From Reticulascus tulasneorum (taxonomy: Eukaryota > Ascomycota > Sordariomycetes > Glomerellales > Reticulascaceae): DNA of 64,000 nt. A program made the translations under genes and the position numbers. Position 1 is the first letter of the stretch, and each line of letters starts with the position of its first letter. Positions 25,226-35,759 of the stretch are shown piece by piece. The stretch spans positions 1,612,001 through 1,676,000 of the forward strand of contig LSAX01000006.1 of the NCBI GenBank assembly GCA_001557505.1, in the 5' to 3' direction. The notes under the pieces were generated by a model that was not told the origin of the DNA, made no database searches, and worked only from the letters and a program-made list of their open reading frames with translations.

Positions 25226-25722
25226 TCATGCCTTAGCAGGCGTCAACGAGCCTTGGACACAGTCGACGCATATCATCTTCACTACAGTAAACCCTGGCGC
25301 CGTGGGTACCAGAGCACACTCAATACCGGTGTCCTTCTGTCTTTGGCAGTGGTAGTATGCGTGCGGATTCCTGGTCTGGCGGCTCAGTGTGTTGCAGATT
25401 GTGCAGTAGTCCTTGTAGAGCTTTTTGTAGCACATCTTGCGCAATTTTGCTAGGCTGGAGTTTTCCTGAGATGAACTACTGTCCCAGAGTTAGCTTATGT
25501 CACGATGGGAACGCTCGGGAAGGTCTGTTGAAACGGATGCTGGTGTGAAGAGCCTTGAGAGAGAGCTGGCGGTGGTTGATATAGAGGTGGTTCGAGCAGC
25601 GGACCGCTCTTCTCATGGGAGATTGTGTTTTCCTTGAAACAAAGAATGCGAAAACACAAAGCTGTGTTGCGACATTGTGTTTGGATCTTGATTTTGAAAC
25701 AATAGGCATAGTGGGCGAACAA
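25226..25722 (-). CDS. Candidate small Pro-rich/Cys-rich protein, start unresolved
   Basis: The terminal exon 25465-25226 encodes a cysteine-rich segment: MCYKKLYKDYCTICNTLS, then HCQRQ, GIEC and a final MICVDC. Its C-x2-C pairs with intervening His and Cys suggest metal binding. Upstream, 25503-25466 fits a 38-bp intron (GTGACA donor, CTAAC branch, CTCAG acceptor) joining in phase to a proline/glutamine-rich exon (PPLYQPPPALSQ) that stays open to about 25722. No in-frame ATG occurs in that exon, so either a further exon lies upstream or the gene has lost its start. The intron is very short for a fungus, which is a weak point. The protein is not assigned to a named family. The codon pattern and the matching phases argue for a gene rather than a chance frame. 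It could be a degraded copy. Confidence 0.38.
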
Positions 25723-26426
25723 GCTCTTGTAATTAGATAAAAGGAGTTCTTTATTGCAAATAACCTTTGATGGGCCAAAATTCTAGGCCAGGCTTGTCCA
25801 GACGGGTCACGTAGTCCATGTAGTATTACAAACTTGAGTCACCAAGAGAAGATCTTGATGTTTCTATATACGAAAGAGTAACACGTTGTATCTTTGATAT
25901 CCTCACATATCTGACTTCCTCGTCGAAACGGTGAATAGAGCTCTCAATCGGCGTCATTCAAGATCTCACGCAGGATTTCGGTCAAGCCTCGGTCGGAGAC
26001 CGATAACCCAGAGACAACAGCGTCTCACGTTCGGCTAACATGCTCGCCTGGAAGCAGGCGAATTCCTCAACCCCCCCTAAAGAACTGCGAAGTCTCCGAA
26101 CACTTGTACGGTAAGGAACGCGGGATTCGAGGTCGATCCCGTGAGGACACACGCCATGTTCTAGCTTGCGAAAACATATGATGTAAATGGCGCCGTTGAA
26201 GTGAGAGCACTTCGTGTTTCTCGAACAGACTTGCCTACTACTATGGTAGAGGTAAGGTTGGGTAAGGTAGGTATAGTAGGACCAGATGATCGTGAGAAAG
26301 GGATTTTGAAGGAAGGTGCAATTATCGTGGATAATCACATGATGATCACCCTAAACCAATCGACCAATCCTCTGAAAATCTCGAGCGATGCAACTCCCTT
26401 CCTCCTTCCATTTCATCATCTTCCAA

Positions 26427-27337
26427 ATGACCCTGCAAAACGAAGCCCATATGTTCGAGATTGTAATTCCCTCACCGGAGGATGCCGAGTGCGTCGCTCG
26501 AATCCATGTGGAAGCCATGGATTCGAACCCTCTTCTCCATGTCCAGTTTCCGACACCGGCGGCCCTGCTAGCTCTTCAGAAATTTCTTTCTACGGACACA
26601 ATCCTTTACCTGCAGGACGAAAGGAAAGGCGTGCTCGTCGCTCGTGACCCAGACACTGGCCGGATTGTTGGCTTTTCCAAGTGGAAGGTCGTCAAACCGG
26701 TGGGTGACACGACAGAAATAAGGTGTGAAGAAGGGGGAGCCTGGCCTGCAGAAGCTTGCAAATTGTACCTGGATGCTTACGCCGGCCTCGCCGACGGCAT
26801 GCAAGAGAAGGTCATGAAGAACGGGTCGTTTTACCGTGAGTACCCCGGTCCGATATCACCTGGAAGACTGGGAGGAGATTGAAAATCTTCGCCTCTGGAT
26901 TTGGGTGTCTTGTGAGGGCGAAATTTTTGATACTCCCAGCGGAGCGTCGGTGGTCTGCCGATCCTTGATCTCCGAGGCCAGCCGCTGAGATCCTGCGGTG
27001 GGCTCCCGTTGTTGCATCACAGTTTTCTCCCCAATCAGCTGAAGTGATCACTAAAGCATCAGCAGATCTAACGTTTGTTTGCACCGACTTTCGTTGGCGG
27101 GGTCGTGGCGTGGCTTCTAGCTTGACATCTCGCATTCAAAAAATGGCAATGGCGGAAGAGATGCCGATCTATCTAGAGAGCACGATGAATGCCGTCGAGA
27201 TGTACCGGAGGCTCGGGTTCGCTCCCGTGGGTGGGTTCGAGATGCTTATTCCTAAACGAGGATCCAACGTACCAACGGAAACATATGAAGAATGCTGCAT
27301 GATTTGGAAGCTCGAGACAGGGCACAGCGCTGACTAG
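26427..27337 (+). CDS. GNAT-family N-acetyltransferase, 2 exons
   Basis: Exon 1 is 26427-26835 and exon 2 is 27066-27337, giving 226 residues. The 230-bp intron has a GTGAGT donor, a CACTAAAG branch-like site and a GCAG acceptor, and splicing rebuilds FYHLTFVCTDFRWRGRGVAS. Here V-C-T-D-x-x-W-R-G-R-G-V-A is the acetyl-CoA-binding motif A (Q/RxxGxG/A). The N-terminal part starts with IVIPSPEDAECVARIHVEAM, typical of fungal GNATs, and the C-terminal EMYRRLGFAPVGGF is motif B. The start could also be 26388 or 26451; all are in frame. The intron is unusually long compared with its neighbours, and no additional coding segment was recognised inside it. The acceptor substrate is unknown. Cytosolic location is assumed because no targeting signal is seen. 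Confidence 0.85.
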
Positions 27338-29988
27338 ACTTGAGGCGACAACTGAAGATGCGGGGCACGGACGAAGACACATAGCAATGTGTGAGCAGAG
27401 ATAATCAGGGACTTTTTGCACCCTGAATCCAAGTTGGCCGGAAATGAAACATTAGTATTCCCGGTGGCAGTCTTGTTGACCCATTTTCACCGGCGGCGCG
27501 ACCAGGTGCCCAAACCCCCACTTACGAAATGGTGGCGCTTTTACAAGCCCAAGACAATGCATTGGGTAGCATGATCAACGCTAAGGCAGAGGCTCAACAC
27601 GATGCTATCGTGATGTGTCCACAGACGGACAGCTACCGGACGCTAAGTGTCAGAACCCAGGTCAGGAACAGCTTCATATCGTCACCAACATACATGACGT
27701 ATGATGTAACGGCATGCGCCTTACAGCCCTGATAGGCCCCCTATCGATACAGACCGCGATGTCAGCAAGAGATGCCTCACGAGAGTTCATCTCCCTGCGT
27801 TTGGACTTTAGCAAGTGGGGGGGAGGGATGCGGCCGGCGGCCATATGCCCAGAGCACGCGGGCTGCTGCACGTAAGCTTCTGATTGACGAGGTGCAGCGC
27901 AGCGTAATCGGTGAAAGGTCGACGCATCATAACCTGACAGGGACTAGTTGAGATTTCTTGGTCAAAACAGTTGAGAGTGCAGACGACCGACTGTGGGTGG
28001 GCAATTAAAGCCCCGCAACCCCGCGTTTCCAGCAGAGTTTGGGTTGACAGGGGATCGTCGGGCTGAACCGGGAGATTCTGCGTCTCTATGGTGAACTGCC
28101 CGCCCAGGGTGGCGTGGGACAAACAACTTCACCAAATCTTTATCGGCCCTGTCTCGAAAAACGTTGACGGCGATTGGGTGAATCGCAAGGGGGTCAATCA
28201 ACATCAGGTCCCTGAAAAAGACGCGGTTGATGCACGATGACCTTGACGGAATAACAGGCCGTGGAGGCTGTTCACCCATGACTCGGCGAAGTTTGTCCAT
28301 TACGTTAAAGGTATTGCCGGAACAGGCCAAAGGAGGCAAATGTGCTTTTCGATTTGGTAATAGGAGCCACAAGGAGGCTTTGTGCGCCAGCTAGACACAT
28401 GGTACCACTTACACCGATGCTACCTCCTAGCGTGGACTCGCAAGCAACTCCCAGCACCACGCACAAGCACATCTACTACAGAGAAGACGCCTTTCTCATC
28501 TGGTTTCGCAAGTGTCCTACAAGTACCGCCGACTTGGATCTGGCATTTCCTCAGCTGCCTTTACCATTATGTATTTCAATCTCCTACGAACCCGAGATAA
28601 GACACCGGTTTTCTTTATCTCTTTCATGTGCTTGCTTGTGGACACGAGACGCGACGAAAACGACACACATTTTGGCAGGTTTTCCCGCAACTCTCGACGG
28701 GGTTTATGTGGTCCCCTGGCCTAAAACTGGCTGCGACATCACCGCACATTGCATTACTAACCCGCTGAGCATCAGCTATTACTGTGCAGGAGATAGCAGA
28801 GCGACTCGTCCTTCGTTCGGCGCCGTCCCTCCCTCATGTCCACGACTTACTCCACATCCACGTCCCCACGCAGCAGCCGCTATTACCTTGCAAGGCAGAA
28901 GAATGCAGTCATGTCAATTGGTCCTCCCAACCCTTGGCTGTAGCAGATTGAGGCCGGTGAAGCTATCTTAAGCAAGGTTCACACGGGCACACTGGACCGA
29001 GCAAACCCCAAATGGCCCCAAGTCGTGTGCCTACACTACCACAGTACTACAGCCTTCATTACACCGGGTTCCATCCACTCTTGAGGGGGGCCCGACGGTG
29101 ACCAATTCGATATTGTCCCCGGATGTTTCTGTTGGGTACAAAGTATTCGAATGCTTTTCTGTTCTTTCTCTTGTCATCTTCTCTACTTTTTCTTCTCTTC
29201 CAATTCCCCATTCCCTCCCTCTTATATGCCTCAATTCCTGGCAAAAACATATGAAGGAGACATTATTTCCAAGCCTCCCCCCGTTCCAATGACACTGATA
29301 AGCCAGGCTTATCTCATCCTTGCTTCGATCATCACCTGAGAGTCCACCTATCCGCTCACTTTCCCTCTAAGCAACTATCGCCCGCCTCAGTTTCACACAC
29401 GAACGGGCGCATCAACCCATCTCGCCCACTCTTGCCGCGGCGGTTTATCTATCCAAACGCACAACCCCCAGATCTCTGGAGCTTTCCGTTTCTAATTTGG
29501 TTGCGCTTATCTTGTATCTCGCACCAGTTCCGCGTGGGCTGGTTGAATTTACCCACAGTTCTCCACCAGTCAGAGTCTTATCTCTGTGGGAAACTGGTTG
29601 TCAAGTGGTGCTGTGACACCAAACAGACGTCTCCGTATTGAGACCTCTGCCCTGTTCCTGTCTTGTGCCTCACGCCCCCCAAGCATACTTCGGGCTCGGT
29701 GGACCTGGTCACTTCAAACAGACCGGAATAAACAAGCAAGTGGCGGGCCTGAAAGTAAAAAGCTAGGCACATTGCGTCACTTGCCTTGGACTGCCGCGTC
29801 GTGGGGTCAATATCGAGCTCGAATACTACGTGCAGTGGTGGTGTCTGGAAGTCCTGCCACGGTTCCAGCATTTCCGCCGACGTAGGCGGAACCCGCAGCA
29901 TCGATACGGGGGTCTGGGCAAATCGCGGCGCTATCTAAGTGCGATTTGCGACAGCCCGACGTGTACATATTATCTTATTGCTGCCATC
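27338..29988. other. Intergenic region, 2.7 kb, upstream of the Zn2Cys6 gene
   Basis: A frame of 209 codons at 28342-28971 is proline/threonine-rich, does not start with ATG and has no domain motif. The 29.1-29.9 kb part is pyrimidine-rich and probably contains the long promoter and leader of the regulator gene. Nothing else is recognised. Confidence 0.45.
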
Positions 29989-32318
29989 ATGTCTATTCCA
30001 TCTGCCGTCAACAGGACGGCTCCTATCGCTATTGCCCCCAAACCTGCCCGAACTAACTCGCGCCGCCAAGACAGCTTCACCAATCTGCAAGTATATCGGG
30101 GTAGCATACCTGCCGGTGACTCTGCAGAATCAGATTCTTACACCGGTCGTTCCCCAAGCCCCTGCGACGCTTGTCGACGGTCCAGGGCCAGGTGCACAAT
30201 GAGTGACGAGGAGGATGGCTGCATCCCATGCCAGGTCAACGGCTCGGATTGCTCGTTGGTTGCGAGCCCGCAGCCTCGAAAGCGAAAGTTAAATGGTGAC
30301 TTCATCGAGAATACAAATGGAAAGAAAAGGTCAGTCCAGCCTCGAAACCCCGTATCTCATCTGCGCTTAAGCCGCGCCTGCTCCCGTCTTCTTTCCCCCT
30401 AGCCCCGCATGACTGCGTTCCTGGTTCCGGCGCATGAGCATCACGTCGATACAGAAGATCTCTAACACGTGATTGGTCCACCAGCTCGCCGGGCAGGTCT
30501 GATAACAGAAGACGACGTCAACACCAGTCCAGCCTTTCCAGCACTGCCGGTAGCAACTCTTTCATCGAAGACATGGCCAATGTCGGCGGTCCGACCCTGC
30601 TGAAGCGGACTTTGGGTCTTCACAATGACCGCTATAGTCAGTATATCGGGCCGACCACTGACTTTGAACCGTCCCTGATCAACCTGTCGCCGTTTGACCC
30701 CCACGATGAGAGCCTTCTATCGCGAGGCACTCTCCGGAAGGTTAGTGAGCATACTACCTTCTTGATGCTTCCGGACCACAACACCCCTGGCCACGAACAC
30801 ATCCTTGAGGACGTCGACGAGGTCGAAAGCATCGTCAGGCCCCACGGGCGCAAGCTGATTGATCTCTACTTCCGTATCGTGCACCCAGGATTTCCTATCA
30901 TCCAGAAGACGGTCTTTTTGGAGAAGTACGAACTAGGATACCGCGAATTTTCACCCCCTCTGTTGGCGGCGGTGTATATCATCGCAATCAATTGGTGGGA
31001 TCACGATGAAGAACTTGCACAAGTACCGAGGCCGAATGTGCAGGAGTTGGAGAGACTGGTGCGTACGACACTGGCAGACGCCATGTACCGACCCAAACTA
31101 TCTACTGTGCAAGCCGGTCTTCTCTTGTCGCAACGGCCGGAAGGCGACCAATGGGCACCGACTGCTCAACTGGTCGCGATCGCTCAAGAGCTGGGATTAC
31201 ACTTGGACTGCTCCGGATGGAAGATACCACCCTGGGAAAAGGGACTGAGGAAGCGGCTTGCGTGGGCATTGTATATGCAAGATAAGTGGGGTGCTCTGGT
31301 CCATGGACGACCATCCCACATCTTTGTGTCGAATTGGGCGGTCCAAACACTCTCGCAGAACGACTTCCCCGATGTGGAATGGGACGAGGACGACGTGGAA
31401 GAAAAACTGGACATCGAGAGAGGGAGGACGCTCTTCCAACAGATGGTGCAGCTTTCCCAGGTGCTGTCCGAAATTCTCGATACATTCTATACGCTGCAAG
31501 CTATGCAGACCGTGTCCAATGCCGGCTCCCAAGGAACCCACCTTGTCCTTTCGTTGGCGAAGCCCATACAGATCAAGCTGAAGGAATGGTACGCCGCTCT
31601 GCCGACCGCCATCCGCATGGATAGCTCGTTCTCAGCGGGCAGTGGAACCCCGAACCGCCTGTCTAGCATCGGGTATCTCCACCTTGCCTACTTCGCGACG
31701 GAAATCACCCTCCACCGCCGTATTATCCGCTCTCTCGCATCCACCGTGTCCGGCACAGATCCCTATGTTCAGCACATCTGCCGCAGCGCAGCGAAAGCTC
31801 GCCTCATCTCCGCCATGGACTTCGTCAACCGCCTCACCCCAAGCCACCTTCGATCATTCTGGTACTTCGCCTCCAAGACCAACTTCGCGCTGATCGGGAC
31901 CTTCGGCTCGCTGCTGTGGGCCACCTCGCCGGGACAAGAAGAGGCAGAGTGGTACTCCCGTCGCTTGGGCGAGTACCGGTGGACATTGTCTGTGAGCTCT
32001 AAGCCTGGCGAAGGCAAGGGTTTGACGAACTTCGCGATGACAATGCTGGATATATCGACCGGCTTGCTGAAGAAGCTACCAGAGAAGCCATCTATGAGCA
32101 GGTCTGGGAGCATGGCGGATATTCTGGGCAGTGCGCCGGGTCGGGGGACCGGTATCCTTTCGCTCGGTAGCGGTGGCGCCCCGAGCCTGGAGTTTTCGAG
32201 CGGGCTGCCGAGTGCGGATGCCAGCGGTGCGCAGAGTCCGATGACTGGGGATAGTAGTGATGACGACATGTATGATGGGTTTGCGCCGACGGCGGGCATG
32301 GCGAGTATGGCCGATTGA
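29989..32318 (+). CDS. Zn2Cys6 transcription factor, TamA/Dal81-like, 2 exons
   Basis: Exon 1 is 29989-30329 and exon 2 is 30485-32318, with a 155-bp intron (GTCAGT donor, TCTAACAC branch, CACCAG acceptor); the protein has 724 residues. The binuclear zinc cluster is C-x2-C-x6-C-x8-C-x2-C-x6-C, seen as CDACRRSRARC and CIPCQVNGSDC, followed by a basic linker PRKRK. The middle part is a Fungal_trans regulatory domain: FRIVHPGFPIIQK, then RPKLSTVQAGLLLSQRP, GLHLDCSGWKIPPWEKGLRK and ALYMQDKWGALVHGRPSHI. The C-terminus is Ser/Gly-rich and acidic. The arrangement (MANVGGPTLLKRTLGLHNDR after the zinc cluster) resembles my memory of TamA/Dal81-type co-activators of nitrogen and GABA catabolism, but that assignment is a recollection, not an alignment. 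The protein is expected to be nuclear. No target genes are identifiable here. Confidence 0.9.
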
Positions 32319-33065
32319 CAATTCCGGGAGCTCTGGACGGAGAGGCTGCGTCCAGAGCTGCATGTGAGCTGAGGGACTGGAATGGCAAAAAGGAGATATG
32401 AAAAATCCGGGGGATTGCATCACGGGAAATTGCATTCGGGTTTGGCTCGTGAGCTGGATCAGGACGGCCCATGCTGAGACTTCTCTCGCGAGGGGAGTGT
32501 ATCTTTCTGATCATTTGGATTTGCTCCGTCGCTACTGCATTGGATCTGCGAAAGGAAAGAGCGGCGTATGGACAATACACTGCGTGGGTACAATGGTCTG
32601 TCATGGTTTCTAAGGACTTCTCGTCGGCCGGCATTCTGATATCAAACATAGATTGTTAGTGAAAGTTACAATGGCATTTACAGTCATTTTTATAAGCTGC
32701 CGCCCGACTGTCTGGAGTTTCATGCCTTTGATGCGACTTAACAGCGTTGAGCTGTTGTTCCAATGCCGCCAAGACAATTCTTGCTTTAAACTGTCTAATC
32801 CTAATCGGTCAGTTGTCATAAGGAAACTTCTTTGCATGTGGCACCTTACACGTGTGTGCAGCTGGTGGGGTTGCAAGTGTTTGCCCAGTGTCTTACTCCG
32901 TTAAAGCAATTCTCTTCATCGGGTCTTGCGAGAACGAGTTGACTTCACAGGAGTGGCTGATTCTAGAAGGAAGAGCCGCCTCAACATGTCTGCAGATGCC
33001 GGGCAATAGTTCTAACAGGACTTGGAGCTGTTATGAGCGGGGGTTCACGGTACGAGCTATGTGAG
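32319..33065. other. Intergenic region, 0.75 kb
   Basis: This holds the 3' flank of the Zn2Cys6 gene and of the candidate gene on the opposite strand. No feature is recognised. Confidence 0.45.
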
Positions 33066-33633
33066 TTAGTTTCGTCTGTTTTGACGTTGTTTGCATCCTT
33101 CGATCAAGAGCACAAGCATGGGTTGCCGGTTTGTGAGATTGGCTTCGGTCTCTAGTCTCTCAAGTCTTGCCTGGATGATATCCAGGTCTCCAGCTGAGCA
33201 CCTTGCCCAAACATCAGAGACGCGCAACAAGAAGCCCTGTCGCTCATCGAGCCAAAGATTCTCAGTATGATCATCTTGCGTCCGATAGCTCGCCAGAGTC
33301 TCAACAGCCAAGGGTTTCAAGGTTCTGCTTGACTTGCATATCAAACTTCAAAAGACGCTCAAGTTCTGAAGCCCGACTATAAGCTGAAGCATTCAAGTCA
33401 TGTTTGCATCATATCCCGGAAATCTTGAGCACTGCCTGCCCTCTCCCCATCTCTAATACCTAGTGCAGATACCGCGACCTCAACGCGGTGGATTGCTTGT
33501 TGGCAAAGCTCCGCTGATGACAAGCTACAATCGGACAAGGGAAGCAGGTACATCTACGGATTTGCGGTGTCTTCACTTACGGCGCACAGAGTCCCTGGGA
33601 ATGGCCGAGATTGCTCCCTGCTTTATCTCTCAT
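33066..33633 (-). CDS. Candidate small helical protein or decaying gene
   Basis: A chain of exons on the minus strand has good splice signals. Exon 1 is 33633-33581 with a GTAAGT donor. Exon 2 is 33524-33460 (LSSAELCQQAIHRVEVAVSA). Exon 3 begins at 33365 and reads ELERLLKFDMQVKQNLETL. The natural continuation, AVETLASYRTQDDHTENLWL and on to the stop at 33066, lies one base out of frame, with an apparent extra G at 33308-33309. Alternatively a 58-bp intron at 33346-33289 (GTTTGA donor, GAG acceptor) keeps the frame and gives an intact protein of 119 residues. The residues are charged and probably helical (DIIQARLERLETEANL). The family is not recognised. The choice between an intact four-exon gene and a frameshifted relic is open. 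Confidence 0.35.
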
Positions 33634-34492
33634 TTTGTGATTTGAATATGCTGTAGCTGTACGAATGAGTAGGTTGATACGGATGACAGAGTATGGATCG
33701 AGAGTCCGAAAGGACCTGCAATGCTTTACACCAAGACGGCACACAAACTTGATCTAAGGCGCTGCAGCTTACGCCGGGCTGTCGCCACGCTTTAAACGTC
33801 AAACATCATTCTCTTGGTTTTTGGTGGCCAGAACCACATTTAAAGATTTCTTCCTAAGAACGGAAAGTGAAAGACCAAACGCGATTCTGGGCAATATGCT
33901 GCCTGCCTCAAGTTGAGGTGGTGCGAGCTAAACCGCCTCTTTTTGATGAAACGTCCCCATTCAACCCGCATTCAGAGCATCTAGACTCCAAACCCAATCT
34001 CTTTCATACAGATCGCCACAGCATACCTCGCCCAACAGTAGACGCTTGGGCTCGTTAATTGACCCTCCCGCTGCGTTGATTGCTGTCGTTCATGCAGAGC
34101 GCGGCGCCGCATAAGATCGACAACCAGGTTCATCATGCCCCATGCGGCACGCTGGGTCGGATAAAGAGCCGCCGATTGTTCTCGATTCGCACACGTGGGG
34201 CAGCAGCAGGACGGGCTCGGCAAACAGCGAGGTTTTTAATTAGTGCTATGTTTGCCGGGACGGGTCGGAGGGGCGCGGTGTGCTCGACGCTCTCATGGTT
34301 TGTTTCGACGCAATATCTGTCCGGTCGTGGTCTGTCCGCGCATATACTGGGAGGCGAGGCGCATCGCGATGAGAAGGTATATAATGTAAGAAGGCGGACG
34401 ACTCTCTCAGGGGGGATTTGGGTCTTGCGGTCAAGCTTTCATCTTTGTAGTTCTCTGCTCTCCAGCGGTGAGATCTCACTGCCCTTCTCAGG
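33634..34492. other. Intergenic region and GH16 promoter
   Basis: No gene is seen. The right end serves as promoter of the glucanase gene and includes a TATA-like box at 34378-34384. Confidence 0.45.
34378..34384 (+). promoter_or_regulatory. TATA-like box of the GH16 gene
   Basis: TATATAA lies 109 bp before the ATG at 34493, a usual distance for fungal genes with short leaders. A role is inferred from position only. Confidence 0.4.
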
Positions 34493-35449
34493 ATGGCTCA
34501 GTTCCGCCTCGCAGCCGTCGCCGCTGCTTTCTTCCTTCGTGAAGTTACAGCTCTGCCCACTCGCATCGTCTCGCTCGCGGAAGGCTCCTTTACTCCGGCT
34601 GACGTCTCCCTCCCTGCCGGCTTCCAGAATGTCCTCTTCTACGACGACTTCTCCGAAACATCGGAAGGCGGGCTCCCTATATCCAGCAAGTGGCAGCTCG
34701 ACACAGGCACTGCCTATCCCGGCGGTCCAGCAAACTGGGGTACCAACGAAGTCCAATCATACACCACATCCCCATCGAATATCGCCATCAGCAACGGCAA
34801 CCTCCGGATCGTTCCTGACCGCGCCTCCGGATCTTGGACCTCCGCTCGGATCGAGACGCTACCGGGCCACGATTTCTCGTGCCAGCTGGGCCAACGTGTG
34901 CGCATGGAGGCCAAGATAAAACTCGGCACCCTCCCGGCTGAGGTACAACAAGGCATCTGGCCGGCGTTCTGGAGCCTCGGGTCCAGTTATAGGGGCAACT
35001 ACAAGAACTGGCCGGAGATTGGCGAGATAGACATTATGGAGAACATCAACGGCGAATCTAAGGCGTGGCATACCGTCCACTGCGGAACTCTGAACGCTGG
35101 GCCATGCGAGGAGACGACCGGATTAGGCGGCGTGAGCGGACTGAGCAGGGGCGAGTGGCACACTATTGCGGCGGAGATCGATCGGAGCAACGCGGCGGGC
35201 GACTGGAGGGCCGAGACACTAACTTGGCTTGTCGATGGGGTCCCCACCATGACGCTCACGGGGGCGCGAGTCGGGGAGAAGGCATCGTGGGCGAGCCTGG
35301 CACACTCGGAACGGTTCCTGCTGCTCAACGTTGCGGTCGGTGGTTCGTTCCCCGATGCGGTTGCCAAGAAGAAGACGCCAGACGCAGGAACGACCGGTGG
35401 AGACGGTGCGGCGATGGAGGTGGAGTATGTTGCAGTCTTCAGCACTTGA
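34493..35449 (+). CDS. Secreted GH16 endo-beta-glucanase-like glycoside hydrolase
   Basis: This is a single-exon gene of 318 residues. The start at 34493 gives a signal peptide (MAQFRLAAVAAAFFLREVTA) of about 20 residues. The GH16 fold is marked by LFYDDFSE near residue 50, WGTNEVQSYT near 82-91 and the catalytic motif EIGEIDIMENING at about 175-187, which is the E-x-D-x-x-E signature: E178 is the probable nucleophile, D180 the helper and E183 the acid/base. Downstream, WHTVHCG and LLLNVAVGGSFP line the substrate cleft as in family members acting on beta-1,3 or mixed-linked glucans. The extra residue in the motif (I-M-E) is the arrangement of laminarinase-like enzymes. It is secreted and could remodel the fungal wall or degrade plant or microbial glucan. 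No carbohydrate-binding module or GPI signal is visible. Confidence 0.94.
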   Translation: MAQFRLAAVAAAFFLREVTALPTRIVSLAEGSFTPADVSLPAGFQNVLFYDDFSETSEGGLPISSKWQLDTGTAYPGGPANWGTNEVQSYTTSPSNIAISNGNLRIVPDRASGSWTSARIETLPGHDFSCQLGQRVRMEAKIKLGTLPAEVQQGIWPAFWSLGSSYRGNYKNWPEIGEIDIMENINGESKAWHTVHCGTLNAGPCEETTGLGGVSGLSRGEWHTIAAEIDRSNAAGDWRAETLTWLVDGVPTMTLTGARVGEKASWASLAHSERFLLLNVAVGGSFPDAVAKKKTPDAGTTGGDGAAMEVEYVAVFST

Positions 35450-35759
35450 TGACCCCGAAGGGATGGGCCGAGGACGCGCGGTGTATAACGCAGGATGGTG
35501 TTCGGTGCATCGTGACATTCGCTACCCGGGAACGCGGGAAGGGGACCTGATTTCTCCTGACAGACGGAGCAGGCCAATGTACAATCGTTAAAACAGATAG
35601 AGGGGGAAGACGCTCCTTTAATTGCCCCCAACAGGGGTTAATCACGTAATCTGTGCCTCTCATGGTGGCATAGTTAATACGTAACTATTACTGAGGCCCC
35701 CCACCCAAAGGATACCATGTTCTACGGGTCCTACCAGTTTTCAAGCCAGTCTTATAGCC
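35450..35759. other. Convergent intergenic spacer
   Basis: A 310-bp spacer separates the ends of the GH16 and MCM10 genes. It must contain both 3' ends. No gene is seen. Confidence 0.5.

Noticed and set aside
28342..28971. 209-codon frame upstream of the Zn2Cys6 gene
   Set aside because: It does not begin with ATG, is Pro/Thr/Ser-rich and has no domain; more likely promoter or leader.
1..32318. Secondary-metabolite gene cluster (dioxygenase, MFS, tyrosinase, Zn2Cys6 regulator)
   Set aside because: The genes are separated by several kilobases and no polyketide synthase, peptide synthetase, terpene cyclase or prenyltransferase is present.
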